From: Pseudomonas antarctica
GTDB taxonomy: Bacteria > Pseudomonadota > Gammaproteobacteria > Pseudomonadales > Pseudomonadaceae
NCBI RefSeq assembly: GCF_900624995.1
Contig: NZ_UYXQ01000001.1
Coordinates: forward strand, 62,001-126,000
Reading direction: 5' to 3'
DNA length: 64,000 nt
Position numbers and translations under genes: made by a program. The notes beneath the pieces were generated by a model. It was not told where the DNA came from, searched no databases, and saw only the letters and a list, made by a program, of their open reading frames with translations. Shown here in pieces: positions 37,322-46,472 of the stretch (positions are counted from its first letter, which is position 1; each line of letters begins with the position of its first letter).

Positions 37322-37546
37322 TCAGGCACGCTCCCTGCGTTGCTCGGCCTCGGCGCAAATCACCCGGCGCCGGCTATCGTCGGCGGAGCGCCATTCACGA
37401 ATGTCTTCCACATGGCGGAAGCAGCCGAGACAGACTTTTTGCTCGTCCAGGCGACACAAACTGATACAAGGTGACGGCACCGCCGGGCTGACATTGCTGA
37501 ACAGCGGCTTGGGCGGACGTACAGGCGCGGGCTGGGTCACGATCAA
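37322..37546 (-). CDS. DUF1289 domain protein
   Basis: 74 aa. Four cysteines in the pattern SPCISLCRLDEQKVCLGCFRHVEDIREW match DUF1289, a small probable metal-binding domain (iron-sulfur or zinc). It overlaps cyaY by 4 bp (ATGA), so it is cotranslated with an iron-donor protein, which fits a link to iron-sulfur metabolism by context only. Confidence 0.85.
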   Translation of the reverse strand: MIVTQPAPVRPPKPLFSNVSPAVPSPCISLCRLDEQKVCLGCFRHVEDIREWRSADDSRRRVICAEAEQRRERA

Positions 37547-37875
37547 ATCTCGTCGAAGTCCAGGTCAGCACCGGCTTGTTCCTGAACCAGACGCGCGAGC
37601 ATTTCGCTCAACAGCTCATCGCTGGTATCGCACTGCCAATTGTTGTCTTCTTCGTTGTAGTCGAAGTGAAAACCACCCGAACGTGCCGCCAGCCACAGCT
37701 GACGCAGCGGCTCCTGACGGCTGAAAATCAGTTGGGTGCCGTTTTCAAACTTGACGGTCAGCACGCCGGCCGAATTTTCCAGGTCCACGTCCAGGCCGCT
37801 GTCGTCGAAAATATCTTCCAGCGCCTGCTGGGTCGAATCCACCAGGTCGTGAAAACGGGCTTCGGTCAAACTCAT
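37543..37875 (-). CDS. cyaY: Frataxin homologue, iron donor protein CyaY
   Basis: 110 aa. Acidic N-terminal helix (SLTEARFHDLVDSTQQALEDIFDDS) and beta sheet (ADVDLENSAGVLTVKFENGTQLIFSRQ by context; FHFDYNEEDNNWQC) typical of frataxin. It supplies or regulates iron at IscS/IscU during cluster assembly. Divergent from lppL; first gene of a two-gene unit. Confidence 0.94.
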   Translation of the reverse strand: MSLTEARFHDLVDSTQQALEDIFDDSGLDVDLENSAGVLTVKFENGTQLIFSRQEPLRQLWLAARSGGFHFDYNEEDNNWQCDTSDELLSEMLARLVQEQAGADLDFDEI

Positions 37876-38113
37876 TGTGGCAACCTCAAAAGTGTCTGGT
37901 TTTGCTCAAGCGCCGCACAATACGGGCGAGCCCCGCTGATTGCAAAGGATACCGAGTTCATTACCGATGACAGTATGAAATATCCGTAACCAGCGTAGCC
38001 TGCTTCCGAAGTATCTCGGCAAACCCCCGCCGGACGGGTATTGCGGCGCATAGGCAAGCTGGCGGGTGGTCGGTATACTCGGGCGCAATTAATGCATATT
38101 CAAGGATTTCGCC

Positions 38114-38281
38114 ATGAAGCGCCTGATCTCTTCCCTTGCTGCGCTCGTCGCGGTCGCTTGCCTCGTTAGTGCCTGTGGTCAAAAAGGCCCGCTGTACCTG
38201 CCCGATGACAGCAAAGACCCGAATGAACAGGCGCAATCGTCGCAAAAGCCGGCAAAAGCGCACAAGCACGACACCTATTAA
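38114..38281 (+). CDS. lppL: LPS-assembly-type small lipoprotein LppL/LptM
   Basis: 55 aa, too short for most gene finders. ATG 38114 follows AAGGA; signal peptide [20 protein letters not shown] with lipid-accepting Cys21 in [12 protein letters not shown], the hallmark of the LppL/YifL (LptM) family, then a Ser/Gln/Lys-rich tail. LptM binds and matures the LptDE complex in E. coli. The gene is the conserved first member of lppL-lysA-dapF, 9 nt before lysA. Confidence 0.92.
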   Translation: MKRLISSLAALVAVACLVSACGQKGPLYLPDDSKDPNEQAQSSQKPAKAHKHDTY

Positions 38282-38290
38282 GGGAAACTC

Positions 38291-39538
38291 ATGGACGCTT
38301 TTAATTACCGGGACGGCGAGCTGTTCGCGGAAGGCGTGGCGCTGTCCGCGATTGCCGAGCAATTTGGCACCCCAACCTATGTGTACTCCCGTGCGCACAT
38401 CGAAGCCCAATACCGCTCTTTCACAGACCCACTGAACGGCGTTCCACACAGGGTGTGTTACGCGGTCAAGGCCAACTCGAATCTGGGTGTATTGAATGTC
38501 CTGGCGCGCTTGGGCGCTGGTTTCGACATCGTCTCCCGTGGCGAGCTGGAACGTGTACTGGCTGCCGGTGGCAAGCCCGAAAAAATCGTGTTCTCCGGCG
38601 TCGGCAAGAGCCGCGAAGATATGCGCCGTGCCCTCGAAGTGGGTGTGCACTGCTTCAACGTTGAGTCGACCGACGAGCTGGAGCGCCTGCAGATCATCGC
38701 TGCCGAGATGGGCGTTCGCGCGCCGATCTCCCTGCGCGTCAACCCGGACGTCGACGCTGGTACCCACCCATACATTTCCACCGGTCTCAAAGAGAACAAG
38801 TTCGGCATCGCCATTGCCGACGCCGAGGACGTGTACATCCGTGCCGCGCAGTTGCCGAACCTGGAAGTGCTGGGCGTCGACTGCCATATCGGCTCGCAAC
38901 TGACCACCCTGCCACCGTTCCTGGATGCCCTCGACCGCCTGCTGGCGCTGACCGAGCGTCTTGGCGAGTGCGGCATCTACCTGCAACACATCGACCTCGG
39001 TGGTGGTGTGGGCGTACGTTATCGCGATGAAGAACCACCGCTGATCGCCGACTATATCCAAGCCGTGCGCGAGCGCACTGAAGGCCGCGGCCTGACCCTG
39101 ATGTTTGAGCCGGGCCGTTATATCGTCGCCAACGCCAGCGTGCTGCTGACCCAGGTCGAGTACCTCAAGCACACCGAGTACAAGGATTTCGCCATCGTCG
39201 ATGCGGCAATGAACGACCTGATTCGCCCGGCGCTGTACCAGGCCTGGATGGATGTGACTGCCGTCAAGCCACGTACTGGCGAAGGCCGTAACTACGACAT
39301 CGTCGGCCCAATCTGCGAGACCGGCGACTTCCTGGCCAAGGAGCGTCAGCTGGCCCTGGAAGAAGGCGACCTGCTGGCCGTGCATTCAGCCGGTGCCTAC
39401 GGGTTTGTCATGAGTTCCAACTACAACACCCGCGGCCGTGCCGCCGAGGTGTTGGTGGACGGTGATCAAGCGTTTGAAGTGCGTCGCCGCGAGACGGTAG
39501 CCGAGTTGTATGCTGGCGAAAGCCTGCTGCCGGAGTAA
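38291..39538 (+). CDS. lysA: Diaminopimelate decarboxylase
   Basis: 415 aa PLP enzyme, alanine-racemase-type barrel, converting meso-diaminopimelate to lysine. The PLP lysine is in [10 protein letters not shown] (about residue 60); [19 protein letters not shown]-type segment VDCHIGSQL and the glycine-rich [12 protein letters not shown] are present, and the C-terminal CETGDFLA carries the second-subunit cysteine. AAGGGA lies before ATG 38291. Confidence 0.97.
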   Translation: MDAFNYRDGELFAEGVALSAIAEQFGTPTYVYSRAHIEAQYRSFTDPLNGVPHRVCYAVKANSNLGVLNVLARLGAGFDIVSRGELERVLAAGGKPEKIVFSGVGKSREDMRRALEVGVHCFNVESTDELERLQIIAAEMGVRAPISLRVNPDVDAGTHPYISTGLKENKFGIAIADAEDVYIRAAQLPNLEVLGVDCHIGSQLTTLPPFLDALDRLLALTERLGECGIYLQHIDLGGGVGVRYRDEEPPLIADYIQAVRERTEGRGLTLMFEPGRYIVANASVLLTQVEYLKHTEYKDFAIVDAAMNDLIRPALYQAWMDVTAVKPRTGEGRNYDIVGPICETGDFLAKERQLALEEGDLLAVHSAGAYGFVMSSNYNTRGRAAEVLVDGDQAFEVRRRETVAELYAGESLLPE

Positions 39539-39541
39539 GCC

Positions 39542-40372
39542 ATGCTGCTGCGTTTTACCAAGATGCACGGGCTGGGCAACGATTTCATGGTCCTCGACCT
39601 GGTCAGCCAGCACGCGCACATTCTGCCCAAACACGCTAAACAGTGGGGCGACCGTCACACCGGCATTGGCTTCGACCAATTGCTGATCGTCGAGGCGCCA
39701 AGCAACCCGGAAGTGGATTTCCGTTACCGGATCTTCAACTCCGATGGCTCCGAAGTGGAACAGTGCGGCAACGGCGCGCGCTGTTTCGCGCGCTTTGTAC
39801 TGGACAAGCGCCTGACCGCCAAGCGCCAGATTCGGGTCGAAACCAAGAGCGGCGTCATCGAGCTGGACATTCGCAGCGACGGCCAGATCAGCGTCAACAT
39901 GGGCGCGCCACGTTGGGTGCCGGCGGACATTCCGTTTCAGGCCACCGAGCAGGCCACCCGTTACGCGCTGGACGTTGATGGCAAGACGGTGGATATCGCC
40001 GCCGTCTCGATGGGCAACCCCCATGCCGTGCTGCGTGTCGACGACATCAATAATGCCCCGGTGCATGAGCTGGGGCCGAAAATCGAACATCACCCGCGCT
40101 TTCCGGCACGGGTCAATGTGGGCTTCCTGCAGGTGATCGACCGTTCCCGCGCGCAATTGCGTGTGTGGGAACGCGGTGCCGGCGAAACCCAGGCCTGCGG
40201 CACCGGCGCTTGCGCCGCAGCCGTTGCCGCGATCAGCCAGGGGTGGATGGATTCGCCGCTGTTGATCGACCTGCCTGGTGGGCGTTTGTCCATCGAGTGG
40301 GCAGGCCCTGGCCACCCGGTGATGATGACCGGGCCGGCCTCGCGCGTATACGAAGGACAGGTCCGTCTATGA
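39542..40372 (+). CDS. dapF: Diaminopimelate epimerase
   Basis: 276 aa. It interconverts LL- and meso-diaminopimelate. Both catalytic cysteines are visible in [12 protein letters not shown] (first, QCGNGAR) and [13 protein letters not shown]. 3 nt after lysA. Its stop codon overlaps the start of a five-codon frame that leads into the next gene. Confidence 0.97.
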   Translation: MLLRFTKMHGLGNDFMVLDLVSQHAHILPKHAKQWGDRHTGIGFDQLLIVEAPSNPEVDFRYRIFNSDGSEVEQCGNGARCFARFVLDKRLTAKRQIRVETKSGVIELDIRSDGQISVNMGAPRWVPADIPFQATEQATRYALDVDGKTVDIAAVSMGNPHAVLRVDDINNAPVHELGPKIEHHPRFPARVNVGFLQVIDRSRAQLRVWERGAGETQACGTGACAAAVAAISQGWMDSPLLIDLPGGRLSIEWAGPGHPVMMTGPASRVYEGQVRL

Positions 40373-40386
40373 GTGAGCAAATCTAA
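40369..40386 (+). CDS. Five-codon frame bridging dapF and the DUF484 gene
   Basis: ATG AGT GAG CAA ATC TAA (MSEQI). Its ATG overlaps the dapF stop (ATGA) and its TAA overlaps the ATG of the following gene (TAATG), so a ribosome could pass through by two termination-reinitiation steps. Whether it is translated is unknown; it may simply be a spacer. Confidence 0.3.
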   Translation: MSEQI

Positions 40387-41102
40387 TGACCGATAAGCCT
40401 CAAGTACCCGCCGAAGCGTCCCCGAGCGAAAGTCTGGAGGCCGCTGCTGTCGCGGCGTACCTTGAGGCTAATCTGGACTTCTTCAGCCTGCACGAAGAAC
40501 TGTTGCCCGCCCTGCGAATCCCCCACCAACGCGGCGATACCGTGTCGCTGGTGGAGCGGCAGATGCAGATCCTGCGCGAGCGCAATATCGAAATGCGCCA
40601 CAAACTCTCGCACCTGATGGACGTGGCCCGCGACAATGACCGTCTTTTCGAAAAGACCCGTCGCCTGATTCTTACCCTGATGGACGCCACTAGTCTGGAA
40701 GAAACGGTGATCGCCGTGGAAGACAGCCTGCGCCAGGATTTCCAGGTGCCGTTTGTGAGCCTGATCCTGTTCAGCGACAACCCGATGCCGGTAGGTCGCT
40801 GGGTCAGCGCAGGCGACGCGCAAACCGCGATTGGCGGCTTACTCTCGGAAGGCAAGACCATCAGCGGCACACTGCGCGAGCATGAGCTGGACTTCCTGTT
40901 TGGCGCCGAACAGCGCAAGCAGATTGGCTCCACCGCCGTGGCCGCCCTGAGCCATCAAGGCCTGCACGGCGTCTTGGCCATCGCCAGCCGCGACCCGCAG
41001 CACTACAAAAACTCGGTGGGCACGCTGTTCCTGACCTATATCGCCGAAGTGCTGGGCCGGGTTCTTCCGCGCTTCACCACCGCCTTGCGCGCGGTGCGCT
41101 AG
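40386..41102 (+). CDS. DUF484 family protein
   Basis: 238 aa. A helical N-terminus ([24 protein letters not shown]) and coiled segment ([23 protein letters not shown]) precede a GAF-like alpha/beta domain ([37 protein letters not shown]). DUF484 is conserved between dapF and xerC in many gammaproteobacteria; biochemical function unknown. The start ATG overlaps the preceding stop. Confidence 0.9.
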   Translation: MTDKPQVPAEASPSESLEAAAVAAYLEANLDFFSLHEELLPALRIPHQRGDTVSLVERQMQILRERNIEMRHKLSHLMDVARDNDRLFEKTRRLILTLMDATSLEETVIAVEDSLRQDFQVPFVSLILFSDNPMPVGRWVSAGDAQTAIGGLLSEGKTISGTLREHELDFLFGAEQRKQIGSTAVAALSHQGLHGVLAIASRDPQHYKNSVGTLFLTYIAEVLGRVLPRFTTALRAVR

Positions 41103-41104
41103 CC

Positions 41105-42004
41105 ATGGAACGGCAACTGGACGCTTATTGCGCTCACTTGCGCAACGAGCGCCAGGTGTCGCCCCATACGCTGGAAGCCTATCGACGGGACTTGAACAAG
41201 GTCCTGGCATACTGCGAAAAACATCAGATTGCCAGCTGGAAAGCCCTGGATATCCAGAGCCTGCGCAGCCTGATCGCGCGGCTGCACCAGCAAGGCCAGT
41301 CCTCGCGCAGCCTGTCGCGGCTGCTGTCGGCGGTGCGCGGCCTGTATCACTACCTAAACCGCGAAGGCCTTTGCGACCACGACCCGGCCAACGGCCTGGC
41401 CCCGCCGAAGGGCGAACGGCGCCTGCCTAAGACCCTGGACACCGACCGCGCCCTGCAATTGCTCGACGGCGCCGTCGAGGATGACTTCCTCGCCCAACGC
41501 GACCAGGCAATCCTTGAGCTGTTCTATTCCTCGGGCCTGCGTCTGTCGGAACTGACCGGCCTGAACCTCGACCAACTGGACCTGGCGGACGGCCTGGTGC
41601 AAGTACTTGGCAAGGGCAGCAAGACCCGCGTGCTGCCAGTTGGCCGCAAGGCTCGGGAAGCCTTGCGACTGTGGTTGCCGCTGCGGGCATTGGCCAACCC
41701 GGTGGACGATGCCGTGTTTATCAGCCAGCAAGGCCGACGCCTGGGGCCACGGGCCATTCAAGTGCGGGTCAAGGCTGCGGGCGAACGCGAGCTAGGGCAG
41801 AACCTGCACCCGCACATGCTGCGTCACTCTTTTGCCAGCCACATGCTCGAGTCGTCACAGGACCTGCGCGCGGTTCAGGAACTGCTCGGCCACTCCGACA
41901 TCAAGACCACGCAGATCTACACCCACCTCGACTTCCAGCACCTGGCAACGGTGTACGACAGCGCCCATCCACGGGCCAAACGCATCAAGGGCGGCGACTC
42001 ATGA
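41105..42004 (+). CDS. xerC: Site-specific tyrosine recombinase XerC
   Basis: 299 aa. N-terminal SAM-like core-binding domain ([26 protein letters not shown]) and catalytic domain with the tyrosine-recombinase residues: Arg in [10 protein letters not shown], Lys in [10 protein letters not shown], His/Arg in [12 protein letters not shown], His in [11 protein letters not shown] and Tyr in IYTHLD. With XerD it resolves chromosome dimers at dif. 2 nt after the DUF484 gene and overlapping the HAD gene by 4 bp. Confidence 0.96.
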   Translation: MERQLDAYCAHLRNERQVSPHTLEAYRRDLNKVLAYCEKHQIASWKALDIQSLRSLIARLHQQGQSSRSLSRLLSAVRGLYHYLNREGLCDHDPANGLAPPKGERRLPKTLDTDRALQLLDGAVEDDFLAQRDQAILELFYSSGLRLSELTGLNLDQLDLADGLVQVLGKGSKTRVLPVGRKAREALRLWLPLRALANPVDDAVFISQQGRRLGPRAIQVRVKAAGERELGQNLHPHMLRHSFASHMLESSQDLRAVQELLGHSDIKTTQIYTHLDFQHLATVYDSAHPRAKRIKGGDS

Positions 42005-42696
42005 GTATCAAGCTGATCACCTTCGACCTGGACGACACACTCTGGGACAACGTACCCGTCATCATCGGCGCCGAAGCGTCGATGCGCGAGTGGCTGGCGG
42101 TGCACGCCACCAAGGTCGGCGACTTGCCTCTGGAACATTTCGCCAGCCTTCGCCAGCAAGTGCTGGAACGCCATCCTGAGCTCAAATACCGCATCAGCCT
42201 CCTGCGCCACCGGGTGCTGATGCACGCCTTTGAAGACGCCGGTTATCCACAGCCCGAAGCCAGGGAAATGGCGGACGTGTGCTACGAAGCGTTCATTCAT
42301 GCTCGGCACCAGCTCACGCCATTCCCTGAAGCCGAGCCGATGTTGCAGGCGCTGCACCAGCACTTCCTGCTTGGGGTAATCACCAACGGTAACGCTGACG
42401 TGCAGCGTGTGGGCCTGGCGGACTATTTTCACTTCGCCCTGCGCGCCGAAGATATCGGCATTGCCAAGCCGGATGCGCGGTTGTTTCAGGAAGCGTTGCA
42501 GCGTGGTGGCGTAGATGCCGGTCAGGCGGTGCATATCGGCGATCACCCCGGCGATGACATCGCCGGGGCGCAGCAGGCAGGGCTTCGCGCGGTGTGGTTT
42601 AACCCGACGGGCAAAGCTTGGGAAGCGGATAAGCGCCCGGATGCGCAAATTCGTAGCTTGAACGAGTTGCCCCCGTTGCTTCGCAGTTGGCAGTAA
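42001..42696 (+). CDS. HAD-superfamily hydrolase (YigB-like)
   Basis: 231 aa from ATG 42001, which overlaps the xerC stop (ATGA). HAD motifs: [49 protein letters not shown], with a helical cap domain after motif I. Gene order after xerC matches yigB of E. coli, a flavin mononucleotide phosphatase; activity on FMN is inferred only. Last gene of the lppL-to-HAD operon. Confidence 0.88.
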   Translation: MSIKLITFDLDDTLWDNVPVIIGAEASMREWLAVHATKVGDLPLEHFASLRQQVLERHPELKYRISLLRHRVLMHAFEDAGYPQPEAREMADVCYEAFIHARHQLTPFPEAEPMLQALHQHFLLGVITNGNADVQRVGLADYFHFALRAEDIGIAKPDARLFQEALQRGGVDAGQAVHIGDHPGDDIAGAQQAGLRAVWFNPTGKAWEADKRPDAQIRSLNELPPLLRSWQ

Positions 42697-42721
42697 CGCT
42701 ATAGCCGCAACACTAAAGATC

Positions 42722-42753
42722 AAAATGTGGGAGCGGGCTTGCTCGCGCCCACA
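42722..42753. repeat. Solo REP element
   Basis: AAAATGTGGGAGCGGGCTTG followed by CTCGCGCCCACAT. Same class as the 32171 and 57323 elements but with only one arm; the outer ATGTGGG/CCCACAT can pair. Directly downstream of the HAD gene. Confidence 0.75.
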
Positions 42754-42791
42754 TGGGTATGTGTCGCCTTGTAGAAGTTTGTTACAGCCAT

Positions 42792-42822
42792 GAAAAAGCC
42801 CGCAGCGACGGCGGGCTTTTTC
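42792..42822. terminator. Bidirectional intrinsic terminator
   Basis: Stem GAAAAAGCCCGC (42792-42803) / GCGGGCTTTTTC (42811-42822), flanked by A- and T-runs, between the convergent HAD and sutA genes. Confidence 0.9.
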
Positions 42823-42841
42823 TTACAAGCGGGAGCTGACC

Positions 42842-43174
42842 TCAGATAGGTCGGCTGCCGTACTTGTTATCCGGCTTCTTCGGTGGGTCTGCCACCACGT
42901 TGGCTTCGACTTCCTGCACTTTGCCGCCTTTAGCGAGGAATTCTTCCATCGCACGGGCCAGCGCATCGCGCTCTTTGTTCTTGGCTTCAACGCTCGGCAG
43001 CTCATCTACCGAAACAGCGGCCTTGGCTTTGCCTTTGGCTACTTTAACAGGCGCGTCATCGCCACCGTCATCGCCTTCGTCAGGACCGTCTTCAACCGCT
43101 GCCGCGTCAAGACTATCGTCGGCCTCGTCGTCGCCTACTTCAAGTTCGTCGTTTTCCAGATCATCGTCGCTCAT
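42842..43174 (-). CDS. sutA: Transcriptional regulator SutA
   Basis: 110 aa. The first about 55 residues are an acidic Asp/Glu/Gly stretch, a Lys/Ala segment follows, then the conserved C-terminal half (SVEAKNKERDALARAMEEFL, KVQEVEANVVADPPKKPD, ending KYGSRPI). This matches SutA, an RNA polymerase-binding protein that raises expression of ribosomal and maintenance genes in slow-growing P. aeruginosa. Monocistronic, closed by the terminator at 42792. Confidence 0.85.
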   Translation of the reverse strand: MSDDDLENDELEVGDDEADDSLDAAAVEDGPDEGDDGGDDAPVKVAKGKAKAAVSVDELPSVEAKNKERDALARAMEEFLAKGGKVQEVEANVVADPPKKPDNKYGSRPI

Positions 43175-43275
43175 GTTCTACCTCATAACTTGCGAAAAGC
43201 AGATTAGTTATAGCCCAGCTTCACCCTCTGTCGAGGTCGCCGGAAAAAAATCACATCCACTGGATAACCAGTGGC

Positions 43276-43701
43276 TTACGCCCCATCACCGTGCAAGGTG
43301 GCGAGGACTTTACGAGCACCGCCCTGATCACGGTGCTCGCCCAGATAAACACCTTGCCAAGTCCCTATCGCCAAGCGGCCGGCCTTGACCGGCAAACTCA
43401 GCTGGCAGCCCAGGAGACTGGCCTTAAAGTGCGCCGGCAGATCATCCGGACCTTCGTCGTTGTGTTCGAACCCTGCACGCCCTTGCGGCACCAGCGAGTT
43501 GAAAAAACGCTCGAAGTCACGGCGAACCGCCGGATCGGCATTCTCGTTGACCGTCAACGAGGCCGAGGTGTGCTGCAGCCACAAATGCAACAGGCCCACA
43601 CGACACGCCTTCAATTCAGGCAAGCCGGCGAGCAACTCATCCGTTACCAAGTGAAAGCCCCGGGGCTTGGCCCGCAGGGTTATCAGGGTCTGTTGCCACA
43701 T
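43276..43701 (-). CDS. YjbQ family protein (UPF0047)
   Basis: 141 aa. It has the family core LLHLWLQHTSASLTVNENADPAVRRD and the C-terminal GTWQGVYLGEHRD with conserved His/Glu residues that form the metal site. Members are annotated as secondary thiamine-phosphate synthases, an activity seen in E. coli only when over-expressed; the physiological role is unclear. A 12-bp palindrome lies about 67 bp upstream. Confidence 0.92.
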   Translation of the reverse strand: MWQQTLITLRAKPRGFHLVTDELLAGLPELKACRVGLLHLWLQHTSASLTVNENADPAVRRDFERFFNSLVPQGRAGFEHNDEGPDDLPAHFKASLLGCQLSLPVKAGRLAIGTWQGVYLGEHRDQGGARKVLATLHGDGA

Positions 43702-43767
43702 ACAGTTCTCCGCCCATCGGCGCGCATTCTAGCGCGCTCAGGGAAAAAACAAAGTGCCGAATACGCC

Positions 43768-43779
43768 TACATGCATGTA
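43768..43779. promoter_or_regulatory. 12-bp perfect palindrome upstream of yjbQ-type gene
   Basis: TACATGCATGTA, in the 210-bp gap between yjbQ (minus) and the amtB terminator. Possible regulator binding site; no family assigned. Confidence 0.3.
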
Positions 43780-43871
43780 AGACTTTTGCACGATGAAAAG
43801 TACCGTGTGCGCCCCATCACAAACGCGCAGCAAAAACCGGTACAGCTTCCTATCACTGACAAACGCCAGGC

Positions 43872-43905
43872 AAAAAAATGCCCGGCAAGCCGGGCATGTT
43901 TTTTC
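43872..43905 (-). terminator. Intrinsic terminator of glnK-amtB
   Basis: Stem ATGCCCGGC / GCCGGGCAT with a short loop and T-run on the minus strand, 7 nt after the amtB stop. Confidence 0.9.
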
Positions 43906-43911
43906 GCGTAC

Positions 43912-45252
43912 TTACAAGTTGTAGCCGCGCTCGTTGTGTTTCGCCAGGTCGAGGCCGACAGCCTCTTCTTCTTCGGTAACCCGCAGGCCCATGACCGCAT
44001 CCAGCACCTTGAGGATGATGAAGGTCACGATAGCCGTGTAGATCACGGTGAAGCCGACGCCTTTGCACTGGATCCACACTTGCGCCGCGATGTCAGTGGT
44101 CGCCGCGTTGAAGCCGCCCAGCGAAGGGGCAGCGAACACGCCGGTCAGGATCGCGCCAAGGATACCGCCGATACCGTGCACGCCGAAGGCGTCCAGGGAG
44201 TCGTCGTAGCCCAGTTTGCGTTTCAGGGTAGTGGCGCAGAAGAAGCACACCACGCCCGCCGCCAGGCCGATCACCAGGGCGCCCATTGGGCCCACGGTGC
44301 CGGCCGCCGGGGTGATTGCAACCAGGCCGGCAACTACGCCCGAGGCGATGCCCAGTGCGCTTGGTTTGCCGTGAGTGACCCACTCGGCGAACATCCAGCC
44401 CAGCGCCGCCGCAGCGGTAGCGATTTGAGTGACCAACATCGCCATACCGGCAGTGCCGTTGGCCGCAGCAGCGGAACCAGCGTTGAAGCCGAACCAACCG
44501 ACCCACAGCATGGCCGCACCGACCAGGGTGTAACCCAGGTTGTGAGGCGCCATCGGGGTGGTCGGGAAGCCTTTACGCTTGCCGAGCACCAGGCACGCCA
44601 CCAGGCCAGCCACACCGGCGTTGATGTGCACCACGGTGCCGCCCGCGAAATCCAGTACGCCCCAGTCACCCAGCAACGAACCCGGACCGCCCCACACCAT
44701 GTGGGCAATCGGTGCGTAGACCAGGGTGAACCAGACGCCCATGAAGATCAGCATCGCGGAGAACTTCATACGCTCGGCGAAAGCACCGACGATCAGCGCA
44801 GGCGTGATGATGGCGAACGTCATCTGGAAGGTGACGAACACCGCCTCAGGAAACAGCGCCGCAGGGCCGGTAATGCTCGCCGGGGTCACACCCGACAGGA
44901 ACAGTTTGGACAGGCCGCCCACGAACGAGTTGAGGTTGACGACGCCTGCTTCCATACCGGTGGTGTCGAACGCCATGCTGTAGCCGTAAACGAACCACAA
45001 GATAGTGATCAAACCGGTGATGGCGAAGCACTGCATCATCACGGAAAGAATGTTTTTGGAGCGAACCATGCCGCCGTAGAACAGCGCCAGGCCTGGAATG
45101 GTCATGAACAGCACCAGCGCGGTAGACGTGAGCATCCACGCCGTGTCGCCGGAATTGAGGACTGGAGCGGGGGCTGGGTCCGCCGCCAATGCCAAGGCCG
45201 GCATTACGAGGGACAACAGGGCTCCTAGCCCTGCGAATTTACGCAGAGTCAT
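43912..45252 (-). CDS. amtB: Ammonium transporter AmtB
   Basis: 446 aa with a cleavable signal peptide (ALLSLVMPALALAADPAPAP) and eleven membrane helices. Conserved pore features: NSGDTAWMLTSTALVLFMT start, DFAGGTVVHINAGVAGLVACLVLG with the first pore histidine, and DDSLDAFGVHGIGGILGAIL with the second. The C-terminal cytoplasmic tail that GlnK binds (GLRVTEEEEAVGLDLAKHNERGY) is present. It moves ammonium into the cell and is blocked by GlnK. 35 nt downstream of glnK, same operon. Confidence 0.97.
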   Translation of the reverse strand: MTLRKFAGLGALLSLVMPALALAADPAPAPVLNSGDTAWMLTSTALVLFMTIPGLALFYGGMVRSKNILSVMMQCFAITGLITILWFVYGYSMAFDTTGMEAGVVNLNSFVGGLSKLFLSGVTPASITGPAALFPEAVFVTFQMTFAIITPALIVGAFAERMKFSAMLIFMGVWFTLVYAPIAHMVWGGPGSLLGDWGVLDFAGGTVVHINAGVAGLVACLVLGKRKGFPTTPMAPHNLGYTLVGAAMLWVGWFGFNAGSAAAANGTAGMAMLVTQIATAAAALGWMFAEWVTHGKPSALGIASGVVAGLVAITPAAGTVGPMGALVIGLAAGVVCFFCATTLKRKLGYDDSLDAFGVHGIGGILGAILTGVFAAPSLGGFNAATTDIAAQVWIQCKGVGFTVIYTAIVTFIILKVLDAVMGLRVTEEEEAVGLDLAKHNERGYNL

Positions 45253-45287
45253 ATTGTTTTCTCCTGGGGCGTTGGGGGTTTGGCGGC

Positions 45288-46048
<761 letters not shown>

Positions 46049-46309
46049 ATGCTCGCGCCTAAAGACCTCCTCGATGCCCTGAGCGGCCACGCCTCTCGCC
46101 TGTTCAGCGGCGACACCCCGCTGCCCCGCAACGAAATCGAAAGCCAGTTCAAGGCATTGTTGCAGAGCGGTTTCAGCAAGCTCGACCTGGTGAGCCGCGA
46201 AGAGTTTGATAGCCAGATGGTCGTGCTCGCCCGCACGCGTGCACGGTTGGAGAGCCTGGAGGCGAAGGTGGCGGAGTTGGAAGCGCGGTTGGCCCCCACT
46301 GCTGAGTAA
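46049..46309 (+). CDS. ubiK: Ubiquinone biosynthesis accessory factor UbiK
   Basis: 86 aa of the BMFP/YqiC family: PKDLLDALSGHASRLF, then an amphipathic middle and a C-terminal coiled coil (DSQMVVLARTRARLESLEAKVAELEARL by context). UbiK forms a trimer with UbiJ that assists aerobic ubiquinone synthesis. Followed 16 bp later by a strong hairpin. Confidence 0.9.
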   Translation: MLAPKDLLDALSGHASRLFSGDTPLPRNEIESQFKALLQSGFSKLDLVSREEFDSQMVVLARTRARLESLEAKVAELEARLAPTAE

Positions 46310-46325
46310 CTGCCACAACTCAGTC

Positions 46326-46359
46326 AACTGTGGGAGCGGGCTTGCCCGCTCCCACAGTT
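46326..46359. repeat. Solo REP hairpin, probable ubiK terminator
   Basis: Perfect 16-bp arms AACTGTGGGAGCGGGC (46326-46341) and GCCCGCTCCCACAGTT (46344-46359) almost without loop, followed by GTTTT. Confidence 0.85.
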
Positions 46360-46472
46360 GTTTTGCACTGCACCTTGGATACGTTCTGTAAAACCTCCCC
46401 CGCCTCGCTCTTCCCCACCTCGCCTACCCTTGAAAAACCCGCAGGAAGCGGCCTCTTTTTCAAGGAACGAGC

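Noticed and set aside
43291-45228. 645-codon open frame antisense to amtB
   Set aside because: Rich in His/Arg/Gln as expected from reverse reading of a membrane protein gene; it also runs across the yjbQ gene and the terminator.
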